Shown here in pieces: positions 47,700 through 58,838 of a DNA stretch of 64,000 nucleotides (positions within the stretch are counted from its first letter, which is position 1; the number at the start of each line of letters is the position of its first letter). Under the pieces are notes generated by a model that was given only the letters and a program-made list of their open reading frames with translations, was not told where the DNA came from and made no database searches. Source of the stretch: Diphasiastrum complanatum (lineage: Eukaryota; Streptophyta; Lycopodiopsida; Lycopodiales; Lycopodiaceae); NCBI GenBank assembly GCA_029204225.1, contig CM055099.1:61597753-61661752 (forward strand), given 5' to 3'. A program made the translations under genes and the position numbers.

Positions 47700-48490
47700 G
47701 TGTTTGTGAGAGTGAAAAAAGAGTGATATAGTTAATGCTTTTTGAATATGTCTTGTGGTTATTTGCAAGATTATTTGTAAATAGAAGTAGTTCTCACTTT
47801 TACTTGTCGTGCTAGCATCTCCAAGGCTCCTAGGACCGAGCCCTATTCCCCTTGCTACATACAACTTAGAGAAGGTGGATCAACCCTTCTTCTTCTGGAC
47901 AACATCATGGTATTATAACATAGTCAAAATTTAGCTTAAGATTTGGATTTACAAGCTTTAATCCTACAAATAGGGTTTGAAGGTGGGTGAGGAAAAGTCT
48001 CTACAACCTTGTCCTTGGAGAGGATGCCTAAAGGTGAACAAAAGTTGAGGAAATTTAAGAAAACTTGTAAGACGGAATTAGCACCAAAAATCTGTCAAAA
48101 AATCTCTATTTTCTAACAAGCGAGAAAAAAAACCCATAAAGGCCTGTTTTTTGGTCTTTTTGGAAGCCAAAAAAAAAAAATTCCAGGCATTTCCTGCTGG
48201 ACATCTGCACCCCGGGGGGGCTGTGCCCCCTTGGCTGCTGCCTTCATAAGGATGTGAGAAAGGGGAGGGAAAACATACTCCCCTTTCCTCATGATTAAGT
48301 CCTTATCCAAAGTACAAATACTTTGCAAAGTTATAAAAAAAAAACTTTTTCAAAGTTGTTAAATGTTATAAGTTTATAAGCTTGAGTTTAAAGTTTGCAA
48401 AAGCTTAAGAGACTTTCTAAGCTAATAAAACTTAGAAAAAGCTTGTAAATCAATCTTAAGTAAGCTTATAACAATATGGCAAATTAAGTT
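47700..48490. other. stretch without recognised gene
   Basis: Low-complexity and A/T-rich sequence with a GC knot near 48205-48245 (CCCCGGGGGGG, then GGGGG-type complements) that could fold. No coding similarity recognised. Confidence 0.5.
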
Positions 48491-50430
48491 ATGAATAAAG
48501 GAAAGAAGGGAGTGGGTGGAGGATGTACTCCCACAAGCTGTACCCGAAATTATTCAGTCTTTATGTGGATTGGGAGCGAAACCTTGCAGAATATTTTGCG
48601 GAGATTCGACATAATTTGCAAGATAGAAGGAAGTCATTTCGTTATAAGCAATTTTGTACATATACATTTTGGCAGTTTGGTACCTTTGCGACGAAGACAT
48701 TATTTTTTGTTCAAAATCTTTATGTTAAAAGCAATTTAATTAGATTTTCAGCTCGTTACTGTAAAGAAATCACTCTACGTAGTGATTCAGATGAAGATAC
48801 CAAGTTAACCCAAGAGCTGTTCGATGGAACATTGCTCTCGGTTAAGTTAGAAGAATTTGACAACTTACCAGTTGGCCACTACACAAAATCAAAAGAAGAC
48901 TTGCTGTTGATCGAAGCTCAACAGAACTTGGAGCTTGTTCAGAAATTATATGAAGAATTGAATCGTTCATGAATATTCATTTGTGCCTTTGTCGTGGTGA
49001 TGTTTCTATGGGATGCTGACTTTTTGAAGTTTAAAGATGTTTTGAAGTTTGATTACAGTTTTCATCAACAATTCAAAGATCAACTCAAAACAACCTATTC
49101 AATTGAAAAAATAGCAAGACACATATTCTCTAAGTTAAAGAAATATCTAAAGGATGAATCATATGAAAAAATATCTAAAGGATGAAATTGACAAAGAAGT
49201 ATCTTTTCGCCTCAACGAAAATCTGAGAAACAAGAATGTTTCTCGAATAATCCTTGAAATGAAGATGATATGTTCACGAGAACGTTTCACATTTGAGGAA
49301 GGGGATATGTGATGCCACAAAAATGTTAAATATTGAATATCAATATAAATATGGCATGATATACTCGAAAATGAAGATATGAGCTGGTTAAGTATAAACC
49401 ATGAAGAGGCCTAAGTCATTTTTTGGGAATATATCTCCTAAGTACTTGCCTTGTAACTAAGGGCAAGACCTTTCAAAGGAAAAGACATTGTCTTGGATAA
49501 CCTTTACTAGGTCGTCCATACGAAATGACTAGATACGAAAAGACATGTTAAACTAGAGTAACTTTAACTCATAGTTAAGTATACCTCCTATGGTATAGTT
49601 GAACGTATTTTCAGTCTAATTGTTAACTAGACCCTTTCACGGGAGCAACGCACCTATTGTTTAAGAGGTGTGTTTGTTCGCCCCGTAGAACATATATAGA
49701 TCTCACACTTCAGTCTCGATCATCGAGAGAGAAGAGTTTATGCTTATGTAAGAGATTGAAGAAGTGAATAGAGTTCTGTGAGTTATTCTCTCTTATCTCT
49801 GTTCTCCACACTACTGAGTGTGAGTGATCTTGAGTCTGCTAACAATCTCTAACGCATTTCATGAATTACTTTCTGATCAGACAGATGCTCTAGTGCATTA
49901 CAATCGTTTGCTGTGTATTCGTAAAGCATGCTCTAAAGAACTGTCTTAAAACCATCTTATTCGTTTGTCGCGAATACTTTCTTTTCGGCACTCGAATAAC
50001 GACTATCTTTGGTACAGTCTAGCACGATCATTGAATAAAGCTGTATGTATACATATGAGATGACAGTCCCTGTCTGAAGAATTGAGTCTTTGATCTGTCT
50101 TCCTAATTGGCATTGACATAAGTTTCTAATGTGTTCTAAAACTCTACGTGTTCTTTAACCATTTAGTTGCGCTTTAGTTGTTGAGGACTTCTGTTTAGAA
50201 ACGAATAAGTTTGGGAACGCAATTAATTAATTGTCTGCACAGTCGTGAATACATCGAACAATTCTCGATTCTCTGTTGACACCTTAATCAGCTAGAGTGT
50301 AGTACTGTTGTACTACTCTGATAACATCTCATCTGTAGAACGCGCTTCCTTCAATTCGATAGAGGCCAGATTGTTGTTCTGAATTTATTAACATTACCCA
50401 TCCCAAACATAAGTAATACTGGTTATTTTT
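48491..50430 (+). mobile_element. LTR-element 3' end: unidentified ORF, purine tract and LTR
   Basis: A protein-coding-like stretch at about 48523-49305 runs straight into a purine tract GAGGAAGGGGA (49295-49305) and an LTR that starts TGTGATGCCACAAAAATG at 49308, with a TATA (CATATATAG) near 49688. The LTR end is near 50400 but unpaired. The stretch is Lys/Glu/Phe-rich and predicted helical (LYVDWERNLAEYFAEIRHNL, EEFDNLPVGHYTKSKEDLLL, AQQNLELVQKLYEELNRS). It is not gag, protease, RT, RNase H or integrase as far as I can see, and it lies where some families carry an extra or envelope-position ORF. No signal peptide or membrane segment is obvious. Broken. Confidence 0.5.
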
Positions 50431-50579
50431 TAATGTCTGCCGACAACCAGAATAACACTCAAAACCACTTGTCGTAAATTGTACCAAAAACATAACTTTC
50501 TAACGCTGTCCTCTGTGGGAACGACATTAATTACTATAAAATCTATATTAACCCTGTTGGTATAGTACGACAGACTTTC

Positions 50580-50996
50580 CAATAGATGATGAATGATTTG
50601 TTTAGGCCATATTTGGGAAGATTCGTAGGTGATCTTGGATGATATCCTGGTCTTTAGTAAGACTTTGGCAGAACATAAAGAGCATCTTAAGATTGTCTTG
50701 GGCATCTTAAGAAAAGAAAAGCTTTTACCAAAGAGTCTAAATGTGATTTTTTTTACTAAAGAGTTATCTTACCTGGGGCATAAGATTTTTGAATGTGGTA
50801 TAGAAGTAGAGGTCGATTGTATCTAGAGGGTTATTGAATGGCCAATTCTTACTATGGTGCTGGAAATCAAGTCATTCTTGGGTTTCATGGGATTTTTCCG
50901 TCAGCATATACCCCAGTTTGCTAGGATGGCATTTTCTCTCACTCAAGCTTTGAGAGGTTTTAAAAAACTTAGCCGGAGGGCTTTGTAATCCATTTG
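50580..50996 (+). mobile_element. chromovirus RT fragment, plus strand
   Basis: Encodes LDDILVFSKTLAEHKEHL and LGFMGFFRQHIPQFARM, then LTQALRGFKKLSRRA. The last part closely matches the start of the RNase H-side fragment at 46925-46306 on the other strand, so these are two copies of one chromovirus family. Ends abruptly at about 50990 where a LINE begins. Confidence 0.82.
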
Positions 50997-53640
50997 TAAT
51001 CACTACCCTAAACCCTAAACCCTTACACCCTTCAGCTCCCGTTGCAATCTCTTCCGATCGTCTCTCTGTTGTTTCTGCCCATCCTTTGATAGCTTCTCTT
51101 TGCACGTTGTCTTCTCCACCCTCTTTCTTTTTCCCTCCTGATGCTGTTTGCTTCCTTGCATTGGGCCCAACTGGTGAACTATCTGCTTCTGCTTCCTTCT
51201 ATGCCTCAAAATTTATCCACCCTCGGTTGGTTGGAACGCATCATGGGCTCCTCCCCTTCTTCCATCCCATCGTCGCCTCTCAGGGAAGCTCTCCACCGAC
51301 GCCTCCCTTGCTAGGCCAGAGTTCGTTCACTCTGCCAAAGTCGGTTGTTCCACCCCAGTTGCATGTGTCTGTTGGCAGAAAGATTGGCTCCAAGGCTCTC
51401 CGACCGCCACCTTGGCAGCAGCCCCTGCGCCTGCCCCGTTCCAGACCGGTGATGCTCTTCTCGCCTCTACTGCTGCTGCATGGGATCAAGCGGAGAGGCA
51501 GGCAGCCAAGGAAGCCTGGTCGTCCTCCTACCAAGCCAGAGAAGAAGCTTGGGCAGCCTCCTCTGCCGCGGCCTCATCGATCGCCCTGCTGCGTTCCAAA
51601 GGATTTCAATCAGACGTTGTTGATGCTGGCAGAACAGAAAGCAGACCTGCGTCCACTGGTGGTTCCTCTCCTGCGGCTGGCGTCTCAAATTGCTGATTTG
51701 CTCTCCGAGTTACTCACTCTTTTGCGGCAGCTGGTCCAAGGGTTCGCTCATTCCATCTTGATCCATCTCTTTTTGCCTCTCATCTTGATGCTCTCTCCAG
51801 CAGTTCCGTGGTTGCTTACTTCATGGGGAAGCCCCCTTATGCGATAGTGTTAAACGCTTTGAAGAATCCCGCTAGGAACGCCTTAACGTTAAGGTGATTG
51901 GTTCCCAAGCTTTGGGCAAAGGCTTCTTTCTCTTTAGGTTTGGAAGTGCGCAGGAGGTTAGCATCGTCCTTACAAGTAGACCGTATCTGTCTATGTCACT
52001 AGATACAGATGCCTTCTCCATTGATAATTCATCCCAGATGGAAGTTCCAGTTTGGATTGAGCTCCCTTTCTTTCCGCCTAAACTGTTGTTGGCGCTCAAT
52101 GTTGTGCTTCCTAGTCTCGGCAAGGTGCTGCTGATTCAGCCCCCTAGAATTCACAATCCCTCCCCTCATGTTCGGGCTTGTTTGTGTGTTGTAGAAGCTG
52201 GCTGAACCTCCTGTCGAACGCCTGCAATTCCATTGTGGTGATCGTGTCTATCTCCAAGTTGTGGTTTTCAAGGGTTTGTCAGATTCTTGCTATCGTTGTC
52301 GCCGCCATGCGGTTGCTGCCTTCCTCCCAGGCGTCCTTCTCAACGATATGATGTGCAGCCTGCTAATTCCCCACTTGGGCAGCCTGCATTTGTTGTCTCT
52401 ATTCTGCCTCTCCGACCCTCCGCTGCAGCCCCGCTGCTGCCCACTCCGACGCTGCACCAGCAACTGCCATCGCCACCTCTTTTGTGCCCTGCTATATCTG
52501 TCCTATCTACCTCTTTTGAGCCTCAAGGGAGCGGTCCAATGACCACCGCTACACTGGTTGATAGTCTGGATCATGATGTTTTTTCCGCTCCTTCTCTAGT
52601 GCACCACCAGCTCTCTGTTGTTTGCTCCGCATTGTGTTGCGTGGCCACAGGCGCCTCAGCCTGTTCTGCCTCTTAAACCAATCTCGAGCTTGCCGGGAGA
52701 GGCCTCCTCCTCTTTGCCACACCTATGGGCTGACTATCCGCCTGAGGAACTCTTCTCGTCCTTGCTGAACACGTCTGTTGAGCCTGCCAGTTAACATTCT
52801 CTGGACAACCAGCAACAACCTTCGAGTCCTGCTCTTCACCAGAGTGCTTCAATCTATGCTCGTTCCGGCGCGCGTGCCTCCTCACTTTCGACGTATTGGC
52901 TTGTGACAGTCCCGACGAAAAAGCGCCAACTTGTTGGGAAATCTTCTGTAAACCTCCACCTCATCTTACAACCCTTAAGAGGTATATGCGTTCCCCACTT
53001 CTCCCTTGGCTGTATCCTTGTGTGCTAAGGACTTCTCTTCTCGGGTGGTGATATGAACATTTACTCTTGGAATGTTAGAGGCCTCAACGACCAGGTGAGG
53101 CGTGCTTGCTTGTCGCAGGTCATTACTACTTATCCTCGCTGCAACGTGGTAATTGCCTTGCAAGAAACAAAGTTGTGAGAGTTCAATCAACATTGTTTGG
53201 TCAAGAAATTCGCGGCCTCCTTCCATTATGCAGTTTCTCTTGCGCAAGGGACGTGTGGGAGTGTTCTTACCCTTGTCTCTCGTGACTGGCAAGTGCTCTC
53301 TACTTTCGCTGATCCTGCTGGCAGGTGGGCTCTCATTCAGTGCGTAAGCACGATTTTGCCTTTTCTATTCTTAACCTTTATGCTCCCTCCACCGCTCTGC
53401 ATCGTATTGATTTTTGGTACAATCTTCCTCCTATCAGGGATGACTGTCTCATTGTTCTCGGCAACTTTAACATGTACCTCCAAACCATGAATGACTTGAA
53501 TAAGGTGTTGATCGAAGGATGCTTCTTCATGTACCTCCAAACCATGTCCATCTTGATACTGTTGCGCCGGCGCCTCAAAGGGCGCTGGGACTTGAGCGGT
53601 TTTTCCGACACGCGCTTAAGTCTAACATTCATCCATCATG
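50997..53640 (+). mobile_element. L1-type LINE, 5' half only (ORF1 and endonuclease)
   Basis: Starts near the motif CCCTAAACCCTAAACCC (51004-51020). A long plus-strand frame at 51086-51847 is Pro/Ala/Ser-rich. A DUF4283-like ORF1 domain lies at about 51894-52205 (ALGKGFFLFRFGSAQEVSIV, PVWIELPFFPPKLL), followed by a zinc-knuckle trace (CYRCRRH near 52290). ORF2 begins at the ATG at 53053 with an AP-endonuclease: IYSWNVRGLN, ALQETK, LNLYAPS, and GNFN where the family has GDFN. A stop codon after the QETK motif and frame changes in ORF1 show it is dead. Reverse transcriptase is absent, the reverse of the usual 5' truncation of LINEs. A 57-bp duplication (ATGTACCTCCAAACCATG at 53472 and 53529) lies near the end. 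Confidence 0.8.
53053..53640 (+). pseudogene. LINE ORF2 endonuclease domain, truncated
   Basis: The AP-endonuclease/exonuclease fold that nicks target DNA in L1-type retroposition. Seen: the ATG at 53053, the N-terminal SWNVRGLN, the QETK metal-binding motif near residue 39, an in-frame TGA right after it, then SLAQGTCGSVLTLVSRDW and LNLYAPS in shifted frames, and GNFN with Asn for the expected catalytic Asp. The domain would normally run on to an RT; here the similarity ends near 53640. Confidence 0.72.
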
Positions 53641-54860
53641 CACTTACGTAAAAGCCAACTTAGAAACGTAACAAGCTTACCATTCAAACTTAAGAAAACT
53701 GGAATTCCAACCAACCCGAAAGCCAATTCAGAATCCGTCCCCAAAAGGTAACCAAAGGCAAAGACAAGCCACACATGAAACCCAAGGCATAGTATAGTGG
53801 TCGCCAAACTGACCAATTGGCATAGCGGCGAGCCAAACGTCGATGACGTAGACCCTTGGACACCGGCGACGCAAAAAGGTTGTAGTAAGGGTCCTTCCAC
53901 TTGGACCAGTCCCGGAGGCGAAATCGAAATGGTAATCATCCCCAAGGATCAACTTTATTAAATTTGGAAGAGGTTACATTCATACATAGACTGACCGGTC
54001 TCGGGGCCACCAACATGTGCTGGGCATTGTGCCTGGCTCGTGCTGGTAGAGGGAGCTGAGACCTGGCGACTAGATTCCTGGCGCTGGTTGAGCTGCCCAA
54101 GTTTCTGTCTGCCGGACTCCCCCTATAGTTCTGGTGTGATTCGGCGCACCCCCTCTCTGTCCTGGAATATAGTGCTTTCTGGTAAAGCACGCTTTTTAGG
54201 ACTTAGTTTTTATTTTGCTGATTAAGCCTGGCAAAATCAGTCTGGCTCCTGAACATGGGTCCCGGGAGCCGTCCCGGCAGCAGAATCAACTTGCTTCCTG
54301 ACTAGGCCATGACTCGAGCTCCAGAGCTAGCTCATGACTTGTGACTACTTGACTGGCTCACCATAGGTCGGAGGCTCAGTCCTTGATGTTCTAACTTGCT
54401 CTGAGACCTTAGGGAGTGTCACCCCTTAGAGTCTTACAGGGCACGTTGGGTGCACCCGGGTCAGCTTTACAACATCCTCTCCTCGTTTGAGAAAGCTGAT
54501 GTCCTCATCAGGGCCAAACTAGAACCTAAGAGACATGGCACGGGCTTAATTCACCGGCCAAACTTTATTCACATATACAAGGGCACGGGCTTGATTCATC
54601 GGCCAAAGGAGACCAACTGTAAAGAGAGGTAAAACATTGTTTTTGCACTCAGCACAGGAAAAGTGTGGATCTAGTTCACTTACGTAAAACCTGTGTAAAA
54701 CTGCTGCATTTAGATATTAGACTGAAGCTCACCTCTTCGATGAAAAAAGACGGCTTACTTTATTAACATGAAAGAAAAAGGTACTTACGGTTCTCTTAAG
54801 CCTCAAATATATCGTTTTTGTCGTACGTCTGGTTGAGTCCCCTAGGACTCTAGGTTTTTC
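53641..54860. other. stretch without recognised gene
   Basis: Moderately GC-rich sequence. Minus-strand ORFs near 53622-54190 have no recognised motif and overlap in several frames. Probably eroded repeat sequence. Confidence 0.45.
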
Positions 54861-55146
54861 GTTTGGTCGTCCAGGTTGAGCTCCTTGAGCTCTGCATCGA
54901 CACTTGGATCCACCTATGATGTAGAAGCTGTAGGCAATGTTGGCTCCATTTGACCTCGTGTCAGCTGGTTTGTCACTGATGGTTGTCGTTCATTAAAGAG
55001 ATGAGCTTTCGTTTGATCACACAAGTTGAGCTCCTTGAGCTCTGCATCGGCACTTGGATTCACCTTTGATGTAGAAACTGCAGGCAATGTTGACTCCATT
55101 TGGTCCCGTGTCAGCTGGCTTGTCTGCCCTTCATTAAAGAAGTGAA
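54861..55146 (-). repeat. 150-bp tandem duplication in one open minus-strand frame
   Basis: Two copies with a period of 150 bp, both containing GAGCTCCTTGAGCTCTGCAT and TGTCAGCTGG. As 150 is 50 codons, the minus frame carries a 50-residue repeat (DAELKELNL, then NQLTRGQMEPTLPTASTS). Likely part of a retroelement gag or linker; the family is unknown. Confidence 0.7.
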
Positions 55147-55149
55147 TGA

Positions 55150-56090
55150 GATTAGAAGGGATGGTTGGCTAAGGTTCATTTGTGTCGTTTCTTTCTAGTT
55201 GGTCCCCTGGCACAACTCTGACGACACAAGGTCTCCTGCCATTATATAATACACAAGGTTAACCCCTTCAAAACGAACCATGCACAACTGAATCACTCCT
55301 TGGTGGCTATGCAAAAAGTGGCAATTTCTTTATTCATTATAAACTACAATGTTTTTCTCATTTAAATAAAACAAACACAAATTAGTAATCTTTTAATCTT
55401 ACATGTACATATATACATCAAGGCTATTTGTGATCTTCCGTTCACCTTGTTTTTTTCCTGTGATAAATCATTCTATTCAAAACATTTTCTTCACCAAATG
55501 TGTGAGGACCTCCCAAAAGATTAGCAAGCAGAGATACTACTTATTCTTCAAAACTTTAGCAAGTAGTTATGCCACATATTATTGGGCTTTTTGGAAATGC
55601 AAGAGTAGTGAAAATTCTCGGCTACCCACTTATTCTCTTACACATAGATACATAGAGCTTGTTCCAAGAAAACAACACATCAAAAGAACCAAAATTGCTA
55701 AAAGATAAATAAAACAACATTCTCATTTTATAAGAGTAAAAAACAAAACGACAATTGCATTTTAGAAAAATCAAAATTTGAAAAAAATTATTCACAAATG
55801 TTGGAAAACTTAATGACCATGCTCAAATTCACCCAAAAGCGATATCTCAATCTCAGCTTTTGCTATTAACTAGATAATTGCAATCATAACAAGGTGATTT
55901 ATACATCACCAAAAGTTTTGCCTTCAACTTCAACTTGAGCTTTAAATAGTTAGAAATAAAAAAAAATCAAAGATTGCATTTTAGAAGGATTGAAAAACTA
56001 GTCTCTATCGCTAACAACACAAAGAAAAGCCACCTTTCCAATGAAGTTTATACCTATATTTAAATTGATTATGAATGGCGGTTTGCTTAT
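55150..56090. other. AT-rich upstream stretch
   Basis: AT-rich sequence without recognisable genes, upstream of the host gene at 56198. Chance ORFs only. Confidence 0.5.
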
Positions 56091-56093
56091 GGG

Positions 56094-56104
56094 TTTTATA
56101 AAAC
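56094..56104 (+). promoter_or_regulatory. TATA box of the gene starting at 56198
   Basis: TTTTATAAAAC lies 94-104 bp before the ATG, followed by a pyrimidine-rich stretch (CTCTTTCTTCTTCTG, near 56150). A transcription start near 56130 would give a 5' UTR of about 65 nt. Confidence 0.55.
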
Positions 56105-56197
56105 ATCCCCTACGGTGCTATTGCGTCACTCCATTTCCCTTCTTAGTTAGCTCTTTCTTCTTCTGCGTATGTTGCATGCTGCGCTAGCTAACTAGCT

Positions 56198-57387
56198 ATG
56201 GCAGCGGCGACCCTTAATCCGCCTTCCTCCTCCTCCTCCTCCACCTTACTGCCTTATCGCTCGCCAGCTTCACACACACAAACCGCCAGGGCGCACTCTT
56301 CCGGATGCTCAATTGCCTTTCCTTACGCACTCTCTGAACTCCAAGATCGACGCCTTAGCACTGCATCTCTTCTTATACTAGGGCGGGGCTTGGGCAGCCT
56401 CACATGGCGTCTGCAGGCCAGACATTCCGGACGACCTGCTGCAAAATCTCGCAAGGCTGAGGTACGTCAAGCATTTTTTCTGAATTTGTGAACGAAATGA
56501 ACGATAGATTTTTCGGTTCATGGCATCAGTTTATCATCCTTTAAGCAATAGGCTGTACCCATTTTCTTCTGTGAACGAAATGATCTATAGCACTTTCTTC
56601 GGTTCATGGCATAAGTTTCTCATACTTAGGCTCTACCTGTTTTCATCTGTAAATGAGATGGACTATAGATCTTCTTCTGTTCATGGCATCAGTTGATGAT
56701 ACCTTCAAGTTCTAGGCTCCACCTGTTTGAAGTTTACAGTTCTGAATCCGAAATTGTGGCATGCTCCCCCAACAGATGAATTGCCAGGATGTCCAATCCA
56801 GTTTTCCACCAAAACAGGCATCTGCTTGGTTTCCCAGAAGACTTTGTAAACTTCTTGGAAGTCATGAGCCTTAATAGGGAGAGAGAGGCTGGCGTGCAGT
56901 CTCGATTTTGAATTCTGTGTGCTTCTTAACCAGTTTAATCTGATGCAGTATTTTGATTGTGATGATCTTTAAGTCATAACCGTTTTATTGTAATATAGCA
57001 TGTATTGGTGAATCTCAAGATAAGTGTAAAATATATTTGCTGATTGGAGTTGTTCCATATGTCATCCATGTTTTTCCAGAACAAAAGCAGTGCAAACATG
57101 AATGCTGAGTATTTGAAAGAGAGCTCCTAGATTGCTGTTTGTATCATTAGAATCCTTCTTCACACTTGATACATGAACATCATCAAATTTTGGTTTTTTG
57201 GGAACAGAAATTTGAGAGAGCATTTGCTGAGCATTTTACTGGGGACGATGACCTAGAAGATGAAGAGGAAGAAGACAACAACTTGGACTTGCTTTTCCAG
57301 CTTGTTCGAAATTTCATTCGAAAGATCTCAACCAAGGCCACACGCATAGCAAGGGCTATCCTGCCTCCTGCATTGTCAACAGATCTA
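56198..57387 (+). CDS. unrecognised, probably plastid-targeted protein, first two exons
   Basis: Exon 1 is 56198-56461 (88 codons; donor GAG|GTACGT). Exon 2 starts at 57208 after TTTTGGGAACAG and stays open to at least 57387 (60 codons); its donor is uncertain, with GTGCGT at 57388 or a GTATGA about 35 bases later. The start has G at -3 and +4. The N-terminus is rich in Ser, Thr, Ala and Arg with few acids (SSSSSSTLLPYRSPAS, TQTARAHSSG), as in chloroplast transit peptides. Exon 2 has an acidic run (DDDLEDEEEEDNN), then a basic amphipathic segment LFQLVRNFIRKISTKATRIA and ILPPALSTDLVRLTV. I do not recognise the family. Later exons are not visible before the copia copies at 58839, so the gene may continue across them in a long intron or be cut short. 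Confidence 0.6.
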
Positions 57388-57459
57388 GTGCGTCTAACTG
57401 TTCAATGTTCCCCCTCGATGTGTATGACGAATTTTTGGAAGTTTCTTGTTACACTTTAG

Positions 57460-58838
57460 TTCATGTATGCCTATTAGTTAAACTATAATCATGTATTGTT
57501 AATTCTGGAGAGCTTATAAGATTAAACCAGAATACTCATAATGATTTTTATAAAATGGTTCTTTGTTAGGGGTATTGGGAGTGAACTTTTGAAAATTTTC
57601 ATCAATTATTTTGCAAATGTTTCAACTTTTCATTTTGAAACCATATCTTCAAGGTTCTTCTTGGAAGTTTAAGGTGCATTTGCATGCTAATCTTGCTACT
57701 TGCAATGGGAGCTGGCTTTTTGTAGGTTGCCTTTTAGAATATGGGGACTTTTGCTAGATGCCCATCACTAGGCAAGCGAATAATGAACAGTACACTATGG
57801 AGCAACAGTGAATCACATTCTCCATCACAATGAGTCATCAAAAGAATGCACATCAAGTAGAATACCAAAGCCCTAACACTTGAGTTAGGAGTTTTGCAGC
57901 TTGGCCAAGCATTACTAGGGACAGAACTTTGTTGTAGCAAAAGCAAATTTGAGTTCCATTCTTATTAGACAACTCATGCTCTAAATTGTTGATGATGTTG
58001 AGTTCAATCATGAATCATTTGGTGTGAGATTTTCGTTCATAACTCTCCCCTACTGAAAAAATTGAAAAAGTTTGTTGTCAACTTTGGGAGCATGTACAAG
58101 AGATGCATATTTTGAAGAAAATATCCTATTGTAGATACTGCAAAATGTAGCTAGGCTCTGTTGCATACGAAGAAATACCATGACAATTGAATGAATCGAG
58201 ATCTAAAGTACAAACACCACATTATTTGGGCCTACTTGGACCCACCAAGATCTAAAGTACAAACACCATGTTATCTGGGCCTATTTTGGACCCTAAGGTG
58301 TAATTACTCAATTGGCCTCATTTGTTGGTTTCCTAGTGACGTGCAAATTGGTTCATTGGATGCCTAGCTAGATGGGCATGGGTGATGTTAGCTCTAAGTT
58401 CTAGCCCTATTATGGTAGTTGCCTGAAAGGTTCCTCAAGAGTTTTTAAGACATTATAAATATGAGCATAATATTGTTGATTGATTTGATGCGTATGAGTC
58501 CTTTATAATGCCATCTCCATCAATATGGCCCTCAACTTCATACTTATGTCTACTCCCGTTTTTGTTTTTGCAATGTGTGTCGATTGTAAGCTGTGTATGC
58601 TGAATCTTGATAATAAATTCCATAAGTGTACGCATGCAGTTCCATTGGATGCATGTTGAGATTCCATGGTAATAGGTCCTCAATTCATGGATGTATTGTG
58701 TGAGGACGAGTATGAGATTGGTCCATGATTTTTTAGAGGCATTCCTATTCACAGGTCAAAAACAAAAGAACATTGTAGTACTTCGTGAAAAACCAAACAT
58801 TGGAATTAGTCTACTTTATCAATAGGAACTACTTTTAT
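57460..58838. other. probable intron or downstream sequence, no gene recognised
   Basis: Follows the second exon of the gene at 56198. No further exon with matching phase was found by eye. Contains a 47-bp near-duplication at 58199-58270 (GATCTAAAGTACAAACACCA, twice). Confidence 0.45.

Noticed and set aside
47415-47864. ORFs with long Arg-Glu or Ser-Leu runs
   Set aside because: They are translations of the (AG)43 microsatellite in both directions.
48200-48250. CCCCGGGGGGG knot as a terminator or riboswitch
   Set aside because: A short GC palindrome in a plant nuclear repeat region, with no gene arrangement to support a regulatory role.
53622-54190. Overlapping minus-strand ORFs of 74-107 codons
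   Set aside because: No motif, several frames compete, and composition is unlike the host genes.
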